Origin: Ricinus communis
Taxonomy: Eukaryota > Streptophyta > Magnoliopsida > Malpighiales > Euphorbiaceae
Assembly: GCF_019578655.1 (NCBI RefSeq)
Contig: NC_063259.1
Span: 29,685,277 to 29,749,276 of the forward strand
Reading direction: 5' to 3'
DNA length: 64,000 bases
Shown here: in pieces, positions 26,821-40,400 of the stretch
How the letters are laid out: the number at the start of each line of letters is the position of its first letter
How positions within the stretch are numbered: position 1 is the stretch's first letter
Translations under genes and position numbers: made by a program
The notes under the pieces: generated by a model
What the model was told of the DNA's origin: nothing
The model's input: only the letters and a program-made list of their open reading frames with translations
Database searches by the model: none

Positions 26821-29800
26821 CTAACAGTGCATTTCTGGAAGTCCAATGAACAATTCAGTCTCCACCTCCGACTTCTTCTTACTACTTGAGTTTAAGTATG
26901 TTTTAATTTCTTTCCGTTGTGTTGGATGCTGCCAGTGGTTCTCTGCACACTGAATATCGTGCATGGCCCAGCAAAATGTATTACCAAAGTGTTCATGCTT
27001 TTTCATTGTTTATGAACTCTATTAAACTTGAGAATTCTAAAAAATGTCGTATGAACATTACGCAGCTTCACCTAGGTTGAGCATGTAGATGGCACCATAA
27101 TTAACAAGAATCAAGGTACATTATTGCTCACCTTTTCACGTAATCTTATATTCTCTTCTAGCAAGAGCCTCTCCTGAAATAGGAATAACAAAAGAAAATC
27201 TTAGAAGCTATACCTTTAATCAACTAATGCTTATTGAAAGCATCTCAATTTTAATTAGTCCACGCTACAGGTACTATTTACCTTTGCTTTTAGTTGCTCC
27301 ATCTGCTCCTTGAACAACTGAACCTGAATTGTAAACCATTTCAGGTTTAATGGCTTTCGGTGATTAGTTTTTTAATGATTATAATAATCAACATGGAGTC
27401 GGTCCAAAGAAGCAAAACCCAAAATAAGGGTTCAATGTTTAAGGATTTTCATCTCTTAACATCCGTTTCGGATTCTGTTTGGTAAAAATATAGTGAATTA
27501 CCTTTCTTGACCTGATATTGCTTAAGCTCCTCTCGAGCTGGCTGTGTATCTCTTGGAGTTCTTCGATAGAACAAGAACTTAAACCTTGTCCCAAAAGCTT
27601 CCTAAGACACAGAAACTTCAAAGTTAAATGTGACCTGTTAGCTGGACCAAACATTATCAAAAGGAGAAAACTCAAACTCTTGCACCTTTGCGAAATTTCA
27701 AGCTCCTCAATCTTCTTCACCAGCGCTGCCGATTCTTCTGTTAGTTCCTGTATATATGTAGCACTATAGAGTGTAAGAAAATTATAACGGTGGATAGCGT
27801 GTCGCAGAAATAGTAGAAATGGCCCTTTGGAGAGTGAGATTAGTTTCTACAGTCCAATATTCTCATACAGTTCCGTGATGATGAAGAAGTTTACTTAGTT
27901 AAAATACATTAGATCGAGTTTCTTATAAAAACAGCCATTGCGAGTTTTATTTTCTGTTTATTTGCCCTCCTAACCATTTATCTCTGTACAAGAATCACAT
28001 CACGTGGTCTACAAATTTTACGCTTTCTCTCCTAGCATTTAATGGTGCTTGTTCTAACTTCAACCAGTGAACCCAAATGTTTACGCCTACAGCAAGAATT
28101 AAAGTAGATTTGTAAATTTAATAAGGCTTTGGCAACCTCTAGTTATTACAGTTACAGATTTTAGCTCTCAGCATTTTTAAAGAAGTCGCTTACCTGAACA
28201 TGTTGTTCTTTAGCAACACTGCCTGCAGCTTGCACTTCTTTTGCATGTTTACGGTATCGTTCTATAGTCTTTTGCATTCTGAACCATCATCCCAAGCACA
28301 AGATATGAATCAACAGATATTACCTATATTTCTAAGTGAAAAAGAGAAGGGAACAAAAGCTAAATAGCTTTCTATAATAATACAGATTAAGGCCTAGATT
28401 ACCATTGTCTAATACAAAGAAGATAGGTACAAGATTTGGTTTCATATAGCATTTCAATCTCTTAATTCAATTCTCAGAGCCAATCTTGCATGAAATGGAA
28501 AATTATGGGAAGAAGATAAAACTTACTATGTTTTTTGGTGGATATACAAGAATTACTCACAAACATAAGAACACATAAAAGTGGCCTAAAGGGTCTGCAA
28601 TCTGCAGAAACAAGAACATTTAAGGGAATACAGGGTGATTAAACGTAACCCTAATTTTCAATCTTCATATTTGTAAGTGAAATTATCATCCAAAGATAAT
28701 AGCTATATAAAAGGAGTGTTAGGACAGATGATATGGTTTAGGGTAATTAAGAATACCTATGCAAAAATCGCCCTTCCTTTTCTCCTCCCTGATTAAATAA
28801 GGCAAATATCCAGTGATTGAAATTCATTGGTAAGTCTATAAAATTTACCCAGATTCTAATATACCACATCATCCTGCATTGTCACTATCACTTGAGCAAA
28901 TATTTATGATTAGGGAACACTAAGAAGAGAACGCATTGAACTTCCTAATCAGGGTATTCAGAGAGAGTAAAGTTCAGCCTTCTTTTGTATTATAAGTGGA
29001 TTGTTTCCACAGCTGAACTAATGACCTCAAGATCTCAGCAAAAATACGTAGTCACTAGTTTATTGCATCGAGACTCATTCACTATGAAGGCAGCGTATGT
29101 ACAAGCAAAATAGGATAGTGTTTATGATGTTATTTGTGTAACATTAGAGGTAATTCTTATACACGGCAAGAAAAAATTGGTGATATGTATATTTAAATGA
29201 TTTATATTATAATATTGAGTAATTGACACATTTAATTATTTAAATTAATAAAATATGTCATTCATCTATTGCTTTGTTATATAGATAAAGACATACACTT
29301 AAATAGACCACAGTTATGCTTAAGGTAGATATTCACCAAAAAATATATTATTATGTGATTTGAATTGCACCATTAAATTAGTAATCAATGGAACTAAAAT
29401 ACTGTTCATTGAATGAAAATATTTGAAATAAAAGATTTAAATGTATTTTTATTTTAAATTGCTTAACTGAAACACAAAATTAAATTAATAATGCATTTAA
29501 AATAGGTTTAAAATGGCTTTTCTATAAGATATTTTTACTTTACCTAAAACACAGGTTTTCGATTCATAATCACCAGCTTACTTTCATTTTTTAGTATACA
29601 TCACTAAGTTTATATGCATCAAAAGGTGCAGATCTCTCCATGTTAGAACTTAACAGTTAAAGCAAAAGGTTAAACCCTCATATTTGATATGGTGATGATG
29701 GATCCACCAAATAACAAACACCATTTTGATTTAACATTTATATGAAAGCCAATGGAAAACATAAGCATTCAACTATGACTACATTTGCATCACGAAGAAA

Positions 29801-32800
29801 AGAAGCTTCTAGCATTAAATTAAGTATCTCCCTAACGAAGATGAAAAATGCATCTTTTTTTTTTTAGTGCCCTGCAGAAAAGTAATAGTGAATTATCTGA
29901 GAAAGACAAAACTTTTTAGATATCTGAGCATATCAAATATCAAGAAAAGCGAAATATTTAATCAAAGTTCACCACCAAGTTATGTTCATGTGATCACTTT
30001 CAAGAGTTCTTTCATTTATGACTGCCTAATTTGTTTATGTTCATGGATCACTTTAAAGAGTTGTTCATTTATGACTGCCTAATTTGTTCATGTGACATTT
30101 GTTATATAGGTTAAATATCAGTGTTTATATAGATATTAGCTACTATCTGGTTCACTTATCTTCAGATGATCATTAAAGATTGAATGAACTTTTTTATTTC
30201 CTGATATTTGATAATGATGTTGTTGAAGAACATAAGCAAAACCCAGCAGTCCAAAATCGACAGTCAAGGACTAAGGGACAAGGCCTCAATTTCTGTCATC
30301 ACAGGCTAGAAAGCTGACATTAGGAGCATCATTTCTTCCCTAAGGAAGAAAGGTCACTTCCACTAATTTCAATATAGCAAGAAACGTTGACATAGAGTTA
30401 GGGCCTATAGATCATAGCAATAAGACCGTTAATCACAAAAGTGTATATATATTGCTCATCTTCAATCCTGTAAATCTCAGAATACACATTTTGATCATCA
30501 TCACAGATTAATACCAATTACTTACAATTTATTTTTCCATATGGTATCAGAGCAGGATTAATCATGTCATCATCTACCCTTCAATCAAACAAAAACATTC
30601 TTCATCATGTCTCACAATGATATTTCCAAATTAACCAACATTACCTTAAAAGGCAACCAGAATTATTTCGAATGGTCACGAGCTGTGTATATCGGCCTAA
30701 GTGGCAGAAAAAAATTAGGGTTTGTTACAGGGACCCGAGAAAAGCCACAGCCAAGCAACTCTCATGAACCAACGAAAGAAAAAATTGAGGCAGCAGAAGA
30801 GTGGCAGACGACCGACCATATGGTCATGTCACTACTCACCAATACCATGGAGCCTCAGATAGCCAGGCTGTGTATTCTGCTGGCTTCATCACAGGTAGTT
30901 TGGGACAAGGTAAAAAACTTATATGGACATGAGCAAAATTATGCTCACATCTTCAATTTGAAACAGGAACTGGCTCAAATAAAACAGGGGACTCGAACAA
31001 GCACAAGCTATGTGGGAAGAGCTCCAAAGCTATCTCCCACCGACTACGGACCCCGAAGAGGCAAGAAAAAAAGAACAGAATTTAGTATATACCTACCTTG
31101 GGGGGCTCGATTCGAGCTACGAGGCGCAAAGATCCCAGATTTTGCTGTCAACGAACCTACCCCCCATTGATGTCGTTATAGCCACGATTCAACAAGAAGA
31201 AACAAGACGAATAACAATGGGGGCTGGAGGCAATTTAAACAACACCGAAAGAGCCTACAGCCTCTCGCACGCCCGCGAGACAACCTGAACGCGAGGAGTG
31301 CCTCCCAGCGTCGAGAGGTGCAGCCACTGCCGAAGGCAGGGGCACACTCCAGAGCGCTGCTGGCTCCTCCACCCGCATTTTCGACCGGTTCTCAATGAAA
31401 ACGAGAAAGGGAAGAACGGGAGAACGGAGAAGGAAGGAAGAGTAAGGTTCGGCGGAATGAGCAATGCATATAACCTTAGTGGTTATGATGCAGGGTACTA
31501 TATGAGTCGGGTTATGAGTGTTAGGTCGGATGTGCTTAACTTAAATCGACCCAACTCCAACATCTCGACTTGGCCCAAAATCAATAACCCAGCCCGGCCC
31601 ACATGGAGCCACCTGGCCCGACCGAGTTCAGGTGACCCAATCCGACCAGGTTTAGATGACTCAGTCCGATCCGGCTTAAGCGACCCGACCTGGTTCGACT
31701 CCTTCAATTGGACTGACCCGAATTCAACAGAAAAAACCCAAATCTCCCAGCTTATAGCTCAACTCCAGTCTCTTATTCAACCTCAACAGCCTCGTGGGAC
31801 ATGTTTGGTATCATAAAATTATTCTTTAAATAACATTATCAAATTGGATAATTGATTATGGAGCAACGGACCACATGACATGGGATATAACAAAATTGCA
31901 CGATTTTGTTCCTACTAATTCCAGTCATGTGACCGTTGCTAAAGGAAATCAAGCTGAAATCTCTGATTTTGGCTCCACAAAATTACTGCATAATGTTATT
32001 CACAATATTCTTTTGTTACCGGACTTAATCCAATTAATTATCAATTGGTAAGATTACACAAACTTTAAATTGCAATATTATCTTCTCACCATCTATGGTT
32101 TTACTTCAGGATCGCATCATAGGGAAGACGATTGGTGAAGGTCGATTTGAGAATGGCCTTTATTATCTCCTTGATACTCCCAACCAGTGTCTAGTCTCTA
32201 CCAAACCTATCAGTTCCGATTTTTTGATTCATCGGCGGTTTGGGCATCTGTCTGATCGAGTTTTAAACCAGTTTTTTTTGTTTAAACATCAACACTAGTT
32301 GTTGTGATGTCTGTCAATTCGCCAAACATACTAGATTACTATTTCTTGTATCTTTTACCACATCAAACAATATATTCGATTTAATCCATTCTGATGTTTG
32401 GGGCCGTGCCCCTGTTACTTCTTATAATCACTTTTGGTACTTTGTCACCTTTATTGATGACTACTCTCGAACTACTTGGGTTTATTTATTAAAAGGCAAA
32501 AATAAAATTTTTGCTTACTTCCAAATTTTTTTCAATTTTATTCAAAATCAGTATAATGCCACCATTAAAATCTTTCGATCTAATAATGGCACTGAATAAA
32601 TAAATAAACATTTTTCGGATTTCTTTTTCACTAAAGGAATTTTGCACCAAACTACCTGTATTTATACTCCCAAGCAAAATGGAGTCTGTGAAAGGAAAAA
32701 CCGCCACCTTCTTGAAGTCACAAGATCCTTGCTTTTTCAAAATAACGTCCCTCATGTGTTTTGGTCGGATGCCCTCCTAACTGCCGCTTATCTCATTAAT

Positions 32801-35800
32801 CGCCTTCCTAGCCCAAAACTCAAAAACCTCAGTCCTTTAGAAATTCTCAAGGGCAGAAAAATAGAGCTAGGGCACATTAGAGTCTTTAAATGCACAACCT
32901 TTGTTCATGTTAGATGTTCTCACAAACTAGATTCAAGCTCTGTCAAAACCGTGTTCTTAGGCTACTATTCTGGAAAGAAGGGGTATAAGTGTTATGACTC
33001 GTGCACACACAAGACCTACATCTCCAGAGATGTGACTTTTGATGAATGCACACCTTATTTTACTAACTCTCACCCCACTCATGGGACTTCTACTTTGTTA
33101 TTTCTAGATAATTCATACTTTATTGATAGTTCAGTACTCCCTTCTCCATCGACCGAGGAGCCAGCTTCCGCAACCAACCCTAATGCCACCTCTTCAGGGG
33201 GAGGCAGTCCTATTCCTTGAGACCACTTCTTCAGGGGGAGGCAGTCCTATTCCCGAGACCACTTCTTCAAGAGGAGTCAGTCTTATTCCCGAGGCAACTT
33301 CTTCAAGGAGAGATAGGTCTCAGGTTGAAGAAGTCGCCCCTCGAAGATCATCCAGGCCAATCCGACCATCGGCCCGACTAAGGGGCTATGTGTCCCACAA
33401 GGTGACGTATCCCATCCAACACTTTATTAGCTATCATAGTGTATCCAACTCATATAGGACCTACCTAGATAAACTCATCTCTCACACTGAGCCCTCATCC
33501 TTCTATGAAGCTAACACCAATCCTTACTAGTGTCAAGCTATGAAGGAGGAGCTTCAGGCTCTTGAAAAAAATGACACCTGGGAATTAATCTCTCTACCAA
33601 AGCATAAAAAACCAGTTGGGTGCAAATGGGTGTATAAAATTAAATATAAGCATGATGGAACGATTGAGTGATATAAGGCTCGGCTGGTAGCCAAAGGGTT
33701 TACCTAAACATATGGGGTGGACTATTAGGAAACCTTTGCCCCAGTAGCCAAAATGAGCATTGTTCGCATTTTATTATTTGTTGCTGTTAACTCAGGATGG
33801 AGCTTATTTCAAATGGATGTCAAAAATGCCTTTCTTCAAGGATCCCTCGAAGAAGAAGTCTATATGACTTTACCTCTAGGGTACAAGCCCTCAACTGATC
33901 AATCCTTGGTATGTAAATTGAAAAAGGCTATCTACGGATTAAAGCAATCCCCGAGAGCATGGTATGCCAAGCTAAGCCACTTCCTCTTAACAATTAATTT
34001 TATTAAATGTGCTTCTGACTCTTCCATGTTTGTTAAACACACTCACACATGCATTGTTATTAACCTTGTATATGTTGATGACATCATCATAACAAGTAAT
34101 AGTAATAATGAGATAGAAAAAGTCAAATGGAAACTAAAAAGGGAATTTGATATCAAGGACCTCAGACAACTATCTTACTTCCGTGGAATAGAGATGGCCA
34201 AATCTTTTAAAGGTCTATTTTTGTTTCAAAGAAAGTATGTTCTAGATCTCTTAAAGGAAACAGGAAAAATAGGGGCTAAACCTATAGATACACCAATGGA
34301 GACTAAAGCCAAACTCAATCTTGAAGATGGCGATCCTTTAGATGATATAGGGCACTATCAGTGCCTAGTAGGAAAGCTGATTTAACTTACTGTCACTAGA
34401 CCGAATATCACTTATGTAGTAAGTATGGTAAGTCAGTTTATGCATGCCCCTCGCACAAGTCACCTAGATGCCATCGATAAGATCCTTAGGTACCTCAGGG
34501 GCACACCCGGCCAAGGTATTTGGATGAAGAACAATAATATGATTGATATAGTTAGTTTTTCTGATGTAGATTGGGCCAGAAGCTGCGACATAAAGTCAAC
34601 TTCTAGTTTTTGTATCTTTGTAGGAGGCAATCTAGTGACGTAGAAAAGCAAAAAATAAACTGTAACTGCAAGATCGAGTGCAGAAGCAGAGTACAGAGCA
34701 ATGGCATCAACAGCCAGCGAACTAATATGATTCAAGCAAGTTCTCGCAGACATGGGGATTAAATCCAAAGGATCAATGAAAATATACTACGACAATCAAG
34801 CTGCAAGACATATTGCTTCAAACCCTGTCTTCCACGAACGCACCAAGCACATCGAAGTAGATTGTCACTTTATAAGGGAAAAGGTCCAGTCTGGAGAAAT
34901 TGAAACCCCATTCATCAGAAGCAATGAACAATTGGCAGATATTCTCACAAAAGCACTGAACAAAACTAGCCATAAAAATCTTCTCAGTAAGATGGGATCG
35001 GTTAACCTATTCAAACCCATTTTGAGTTGAAGAACATAAGCAAAACCCAGCAGTCCAAAAGCAACAGTCAAGGATTGGGGGACAAAGCCTCAGTTTCTGT
35101 CATCACAGGTCAGAAAGCTGACATTAGGAGCATCCTTTCTTCCCTAAGGAAGAAAAATCACTTCCACTAATTTCAGTATAGCAAGAATAACGTTGACATA
35201 GAGTTAGGGCTTATAGATTATAGCAATAAGACCGTTAATCACAAAAGTGTATATATATTGCTCATCCTCAATCCTGTAAATCTCAGAATACACATTTTGA
35301 TCATCATCACAGATTAATGCCAATTACTTACAGTTTATTTTTCCACAGATGCCTATTACTATTAGTATATGTTTGGTTTTTTCTGATATTGAATTGAGAT
35401 AAACATGAATGTTTGGTTTTCAACATTTTTATTCTAAGTTTAGTTTTGAAATAATTAATTAAACTTTAGAAGTAATGTTAAGATTTGTATTTTAAAGTGA
35501 TCTTGAATTTACGATAAATTCAAGGTACTCAATTTCATAAAAGAAATGGACTTTTCATACACCAAATACTAATAGAAATGAATCTTCAAGAACTAAATCT
35601 CATTCTCAATTCTATATGTGTATCAAATACCAGCTTATAAATAACTTATATTTAGTAATCGTGTAGCAATGTAAAATTATGGATTTCCCACTGCAATTAT
35701 GACAAATTATATTTTTTTCCTAACATCATTCAAGAAGAATATTACTATGAATTTGAGGAGTTGATTTCAAACAAACACAATAAAGCACTAGAGAATAATT

Positions 35801-37498
35801 TTAAGATGATATATATTACAAAGGACTGAATAAACACTGCACAGTTATGTATTTCAGCATTCGTATTATTTTTAAGTAATTATTTCAAGAATATTGAAAA
35901 TTTCATCATTAGCACCCAATAATCTTATAAGTTTGTAGATTTCAAATATTTACTGGTCATTTGATAGAATAATTGTGATAATAATAATATTAAATTTTAT
36001 CTTAGTCATAAAATTTTAATTTGTTTCATTTCAATTATTCATCTTATTTTAGTTATAATTTAGTCGTCTTGTCAATCAAAAACTAACATCTCTCATTTTT
36101 CTTTTAATTGTTTCTATCTCATTGACTATTTTTGACATCTCATTATCCCTAAAAGATTGATCTCCTTCAACTTTCATTATAAGGAATAGTTTCAGCGTAG
36201 CTCATTTTAGAAACATATGTTTCTTTTGGATTCTCGTTTCACATATGTTCAACAGCAGGCTAAGTTTCCACTCATTTTCAGCAGAAAAGCAGCCTCTGTT
36301 GGCTCCAGTGTTTGCAGTTTTGAAGAACAACAATTATTAGCAACCAAGATCCTTGAAGTGATAAACAATGCCAAAATTACATTATCAGCAACCGTAGAGA
36401 TAGATCCTTGACCCAAAGTATACAATGCACATAATATGAAGAAAGTTGACAACACAAGATACAATAATAGAATAGATTTTCACAAAAACTTAGTTCCTTT
36501 TCTTTTCCATGCTTAAAGAATGAGATAGCAGATAGTAAATTCGATACTCAACATACCAAAATACCAGGAAAAAACCATAAAGAAAGGAAAAGAACCCTCA
36601 CCACAAAAGACAAACTACTATCTTATGCACTGAGGGGAAATTTTGACTAGATAAGATAAATAAAAGAGAAGAAGCCAAGAAATAGGGGAATGAAGAAGTC
36701 GGCAGTAAAATCTTTCTGAGAATTCTAAATTAAACAACCACTGCGGATTAACTTAAAATCTAGTGGGTCAGTTAAACATAAGTTGGGAATTCCTATTGTT
36801 TGATCCAAGAGGCTTTTATAAGTAACCCTAAAGCTTGGCTCAGAGGGGAGGTAGTTACTAAGAATTGCAACTGAGAGCTGAACGAACTAGGTGGTAAATA
36901 AAAAGTAAGCGACGCGCATTAATAGTTGATTTGAACAAAAAGGATGAAGGAAGAAAAAGGAAATAACCACATATGTAACAAACATATCCCTGACTGAATT
37001 ATATAGAAGTGGGACAACAACAATGAATGTGCAAATCTAAGGACTGTCTGTAGAATCTTATATGTACCATCCACATGAATTGCAATCAATCCTTTATCCA
37101 CTCACACTGACCAAAAAGGACATAGCGTGAATCAAACATTTCAAACCCAACAAAATCGTAAAGTGTACCCTCAATCTTTGGAGCTGACCATACTTTGATG
37201 TCATGGCACGCATTAATTTATTTCACATGCATAGTAGTAATGCAAATATATAGCACAAATTAAGGTTAGAAGTAATGAAGGTTCATTTATTAAATTTTAT
37301 GTCTTTAAGAACTTACTCGTTGCTCGCAAACTCAGACAATCTTCCTTTCTGCGAAAAGATGATCACTGCAACTTCTGCATCACATAGAACTGATAGCTCA
37401 TAAGCTTTCTTCAAAAGCCCATTTCTTCGCTTTGAGAAGGTCACTTGCCTGCTTGTGGCATTTTCAATCCTCCTCATTTGAATCTTTCCTCTCACCAT
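26821..37498 (-). CDS. SOC1-type MIKC MADS-box protein, AGL42/71/72 clade
   Basis: Nuclear MADS transcription factor; relatives (SOC1, AGL42/FYF, AGL71, AGL72) control flowering time, abscission and senescence. Exons, in transcript order: 37317-37498, 28194-28278, 27686-27747, 27502-27601, 27282-27323, 27132-27173 and 26821-26997. They sum to 690 nt, 229 residues, with the standard MIKC sizes 62/100/42/42. The protein starts [20 protein letters not shown], has [16 protein letters not shown] in the I domain and [20 protein letters not shown] in the K domain. It ends [16 protein letters not shown], the SOC1 motif in the AGL42-like form. The last exon has a weak acceptor (AATGAAAAAG, pyrimidine-poor) chosen because it is in phase; the start of exon 7 is the least certain part. 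Intron 1 is 9.0 kb and contains a complete, opposite-strand copia element; without it the intron would be about 3.9 kb. No premature stop was seen in the exons. Confidence 0.87.
30221..30541 (+). repeat. 5' LTR of the copia element
   Basis: 321 bases, starting TGTTGAAG and ending TTCCATA. Hand alignment with the 3' copy shows about 20 substitutions, mostly transitions, plus one 2-base indel. Confidence 0.92.
30542..30553 (+). other. Primer-binding site (tRNA-iMet type)
   Basis: TGGTATCAGAGC, directly after the 5' LTR. This is the common plant copia priming sequence. Confidence 0.9.
30607..31816 (+). pseudogene. copia gag remnant with zinc knuckle
   Basis: Begins [20 protein letters not shown], a typical plant copia Gag N terminus. 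The reading frame shifts by one near 30,990-31,010. A TGA at 31286-31288 interrupts the second frame. The nucleocapsid knuckle [14 protein letters not shown] (CX2CX4HX4C) follows at about 31,310-31,360. A Pro/Arg-rich low-complexity tail full of DP and RP repeats ends the ORF at 31816. Confidence 0.85.
31840..35030 (+). pseudogene. copia pol remnant (protease, integrase, RT, RNase H)
   Basis: The protease motif reads D-Y-G in place of the family D-[S/T]-G (about 31,850). The integrase core is present at about 32,380-33,100, but the second acidic site lies in RSNNGTE, where the family has Asp at the first N. A stop follows directly at about 32,597. RT runs from about 33,540 with [19 protein letters not shown] and the YVDD catalytic box near 34,072. 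RNase H and its [14 protein letters not shown] segment end at 35030. In the RT/RNase H frame, stops occur at 33528, 33669, 33705, 33726, 34383, 34641, 34656 and 34728. A one-base frameshift near 33,217 separates integrase from RT. No functional protein can be made. Confidence 0.88.
33188..33306 (+). repeat. Tandem 36-bp repeat in the integrase-RT linker
   Basis: About three and a half units. Successive TCTTCA phases lie at 33191, 33228, 33264 and 33300, so spacings are 37, 36 and 36. The first unit carries one extra base, which coincides with the frameshift between the integrase and RT frames. Confidence 0.85.
35025..35347 (+). repeat. 3' LTR of the copia element
   Basis: 323 bases, starting AGTTGAAG and ending TTCCACA. 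It differs from the 5' copy by about 6 percent by hand count. Confidence 0.92.
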
Positions 37499-40400
37499 GT
37501 CTTGGTTTTGATCACTGAAAACCCATAAGTTACAAAGATTTCCCTTTAATTAAAAACCCTCAATTCTCAACAGCAGATATCAGATGATACAAAAATCTCA
37601 CCGGATATTATGAGGTAGGCAAGAACCCAGAAATCCTGCTATACCAATATAAGCAATAGCACACAGAAAGGCTACTAAATCCTTTTTATTCAGAGCTTTA
37701 AAAATGTTTGGATTTTTACAAGAACATTACTGACCCAGAACTCTAAGAAATGATTTAAAGAAGTATGTACAAAAATTACAACCCAAGTACGAATAAATCC
37801 TTTACATAAAAATACAGTAGGGAATATATCAAAGATTTTCACAACCACTGGTGACTCAAGGTAGTGAGAACTGAAAACAAAGTAGGTATCAGCATACTAT
37901 AGTGGAAAACGAAAGGAAAACCCTAGAAAGATTCACACAAGCAGAAAGAATTCCTAAAGAAGAGATGATCTTCTATATAGGTTTGATGTATTTGTTGCTT
38001 TATTCTCATACCACAAAACCCTAGAGATTATTTCCCCAAATACTTATTCATCTTAGCTCCATTTTGCAACTTGTAGCTTTCACTTTCAATATCTTATCTA
38101 ACTATAAAGGGAAAAGGCATATTCGCAAGTTGTAGAAAATGAAAAAATAAATAAATAAGAAGAAGAACATATAAATAGAGAAAGTCAAAAGAACCCTCAA
38201 AGAGAAATGGAAAGAAGAAAAAGAAGCTATAATAAGGATGTGATTAAAAATTGGAGGCCTTATTGGGTAGCCTGTTTTGGCAAAACTAAGAAAAGAAAAA
38301 TTGACATGGAGATAAATAATAATAATAATAACAACAGATTGAGGTATAGACAGGGATATAGTGATAATAAAAAGTATTAAATTATTCTGTAAAATGTAAA
38401 AAAAAAAAAAAAAAAAAAAGTTGCACAAGAAATGGAAAAGGAAAGTAATAATAAGGTGTCAACATCATCGTACAAGAGTGTGCGGAAACAGCCAATGGTA
38501 ATTTGACAGCACAGAGTCAGTCACATCGACCAATGGCAGGAGACCGCATCACGTGGATCAGCTTGTATCGTATAGCGAGATATTTTTTTTTTTAATTTAA
38601 AATTGTTGTAATTCGTCTTTGGATATTTTGCGAAAGATGAGAGTTAAGTTTGGGTGTGATAATGGTCGGAGTCCACCAATGGGTTGGCCTGGCCGAAGTC
38701 TTTTTCTGCTTTTCTGGGTTTTGAGTTCTGCTGTTAAATTTTGTTAGTGGGGACCGTTAACCATTTACCTATTTAATTTTTTTTTTTTTTTAACTGTCCT
38801 TTTTTCCTTTTTTAAGAAAAACAAGAATGAGAATTCATTCGGTTTCAGATTTTGTTGTTCAAGGAAGGTTGCAAGATCTGTTATTTATTACAATTTAGAA
38901 AGGGTAATGGGGCGGGATATTACTGATTTTGAGATTCTTACTCACGTCCTACAATTAAGCAAAATAGATACTTTTTAAACCCCTTTTTTCTTCTAACTTT
39001 ATTATTTCATATTTTAAGGAAATATCATCTAATGAGTTCAAAAAAAAAAAAAGAGGATACATTCAAAAAATTAAATACTATTATAATATAAGATTTTATT
39101 TTATAATTATATGTAATGTAAAATGAAGATAACAATAGATACATATATATCACAACATAAATATAAAAATAAATAAATAAATTTAATAATAAGATTATAT
39201 TGATTTTAAACTAATTAAATTTATTATGTTATGGATTTATTTTAATAACAAATAATACTAATAGTTCATTAAGTTAAGTATGATTATAGACGTCTAAAAG
39301 AATAGTTTATATGTATATATTACTGTGTATATTTGAACCAGTTATAATTTTATTTAATTTGTAAGAACTTAATTCTTGTTCTATTTTTTATATTTAAATT
39401 AATCGCTATATCATTGTAGAGACACAAACATAAATAAATTGTAAAATATGTGACCTCCTTAAAAGAATGTGTTTTATCTATTAAGGAGATAAAACTACAA
39501 GACTCGTAAAAGTAAAAAGGAAGTACTTACTATTTTTATATTTTAAAAAAAATACAAGTAAAAATTACAACAAATAATATACATTTTATAGATTTTTGGT
39601 ATATATTCCATATATATTTGATATACATATAGTATATAAATGACATTTGAAATTATTTTTTAATTTTTATTTTGTACCTTTAGTATCTATACATTTATAA
39701 ACTTGGCTATTATTTAAAAAGTTATGTCAATTTTCTAAAACAAACATATTATCAAACAACATCATTTGCTAGTTGTATAATGATCCACTCCCACCGTGCC
39801 CTTTGCAACAAGAGATAGTTGCAATTGTTCATTATCTTTTCTCTTATTTTTCACTATATATTTCTAAACATAGAAATAAAAGAAACAATAATATATGTAC
39901 AATATATATAAAAGTTTCTAGCATATCAAAATAGTATTTATATACATATTTTGATATCTCTTCGTATATATATATGGTATATGTATGCTATTTTAGGTAT
40001 AATATCAAATTTATCAGTATCAAAACCTTAGATGCTTGTTCAAAATATTGACTGCAATCATATATTTTTTTACTACAAATCAACAAATCAAATCCTCACA
40101 AATTTCTTCTAAATTAATACATGCAACAAAATTTTATCAAATAAAATTAGTTTGTCAAATACCCATAACACATCACTTGCCATTTTCTTGGAAAATAGTA
40201 AAGAAAGGTTAGTCAAGAAGAACAAAAAAGGAAAGACCCAATTGCTCTTTCAACATATTCATATATATCATTGTTTCTATTATTTTTTCTTTCTATCTTT
40301 TAATCTCTTTAATAACAAAATGTCAACCCCACTACTCATTTGATATTTAATTTGAAATAGCATCAAAACCCTTATAACATTGTTTGCGTAGTTTCTAAGC

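Larger units (their letters stand above)
30216..35352 (+). mobile_element. Ty1/copia LTR retrotransposon, decayed, antisense in SOC1-like intron 1
   Basis: The element spans 30221-35347, with LTRs 30221-30541 and 35025-35347. The flanks GATGT (30216-30220) and GATGC (35348-35352) look like a 5-bp target duplication with one change. A primer-binding site TGGTATCAGAGC follows the 5' LTR at once, complementary to initiator tRNA-Met. Internal order is gag, protease, integrase, reverse transcriptase, RNase H, the copia order. Coding is broken by frameshifts and at least nine in-frame stops, so the copy is non-autonomous. It reads in the opposite direction to its host gene, which is the usual orientation of tolerated intronic insertions. 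Confidence 0.93.

Noticed and set aside
31498..31707. Open stretch on the minus strand opposite the gag tail
   Set aside because: Shadow of the Pro/Arg/Asp-rich repeats of the gag frame on the other strand.
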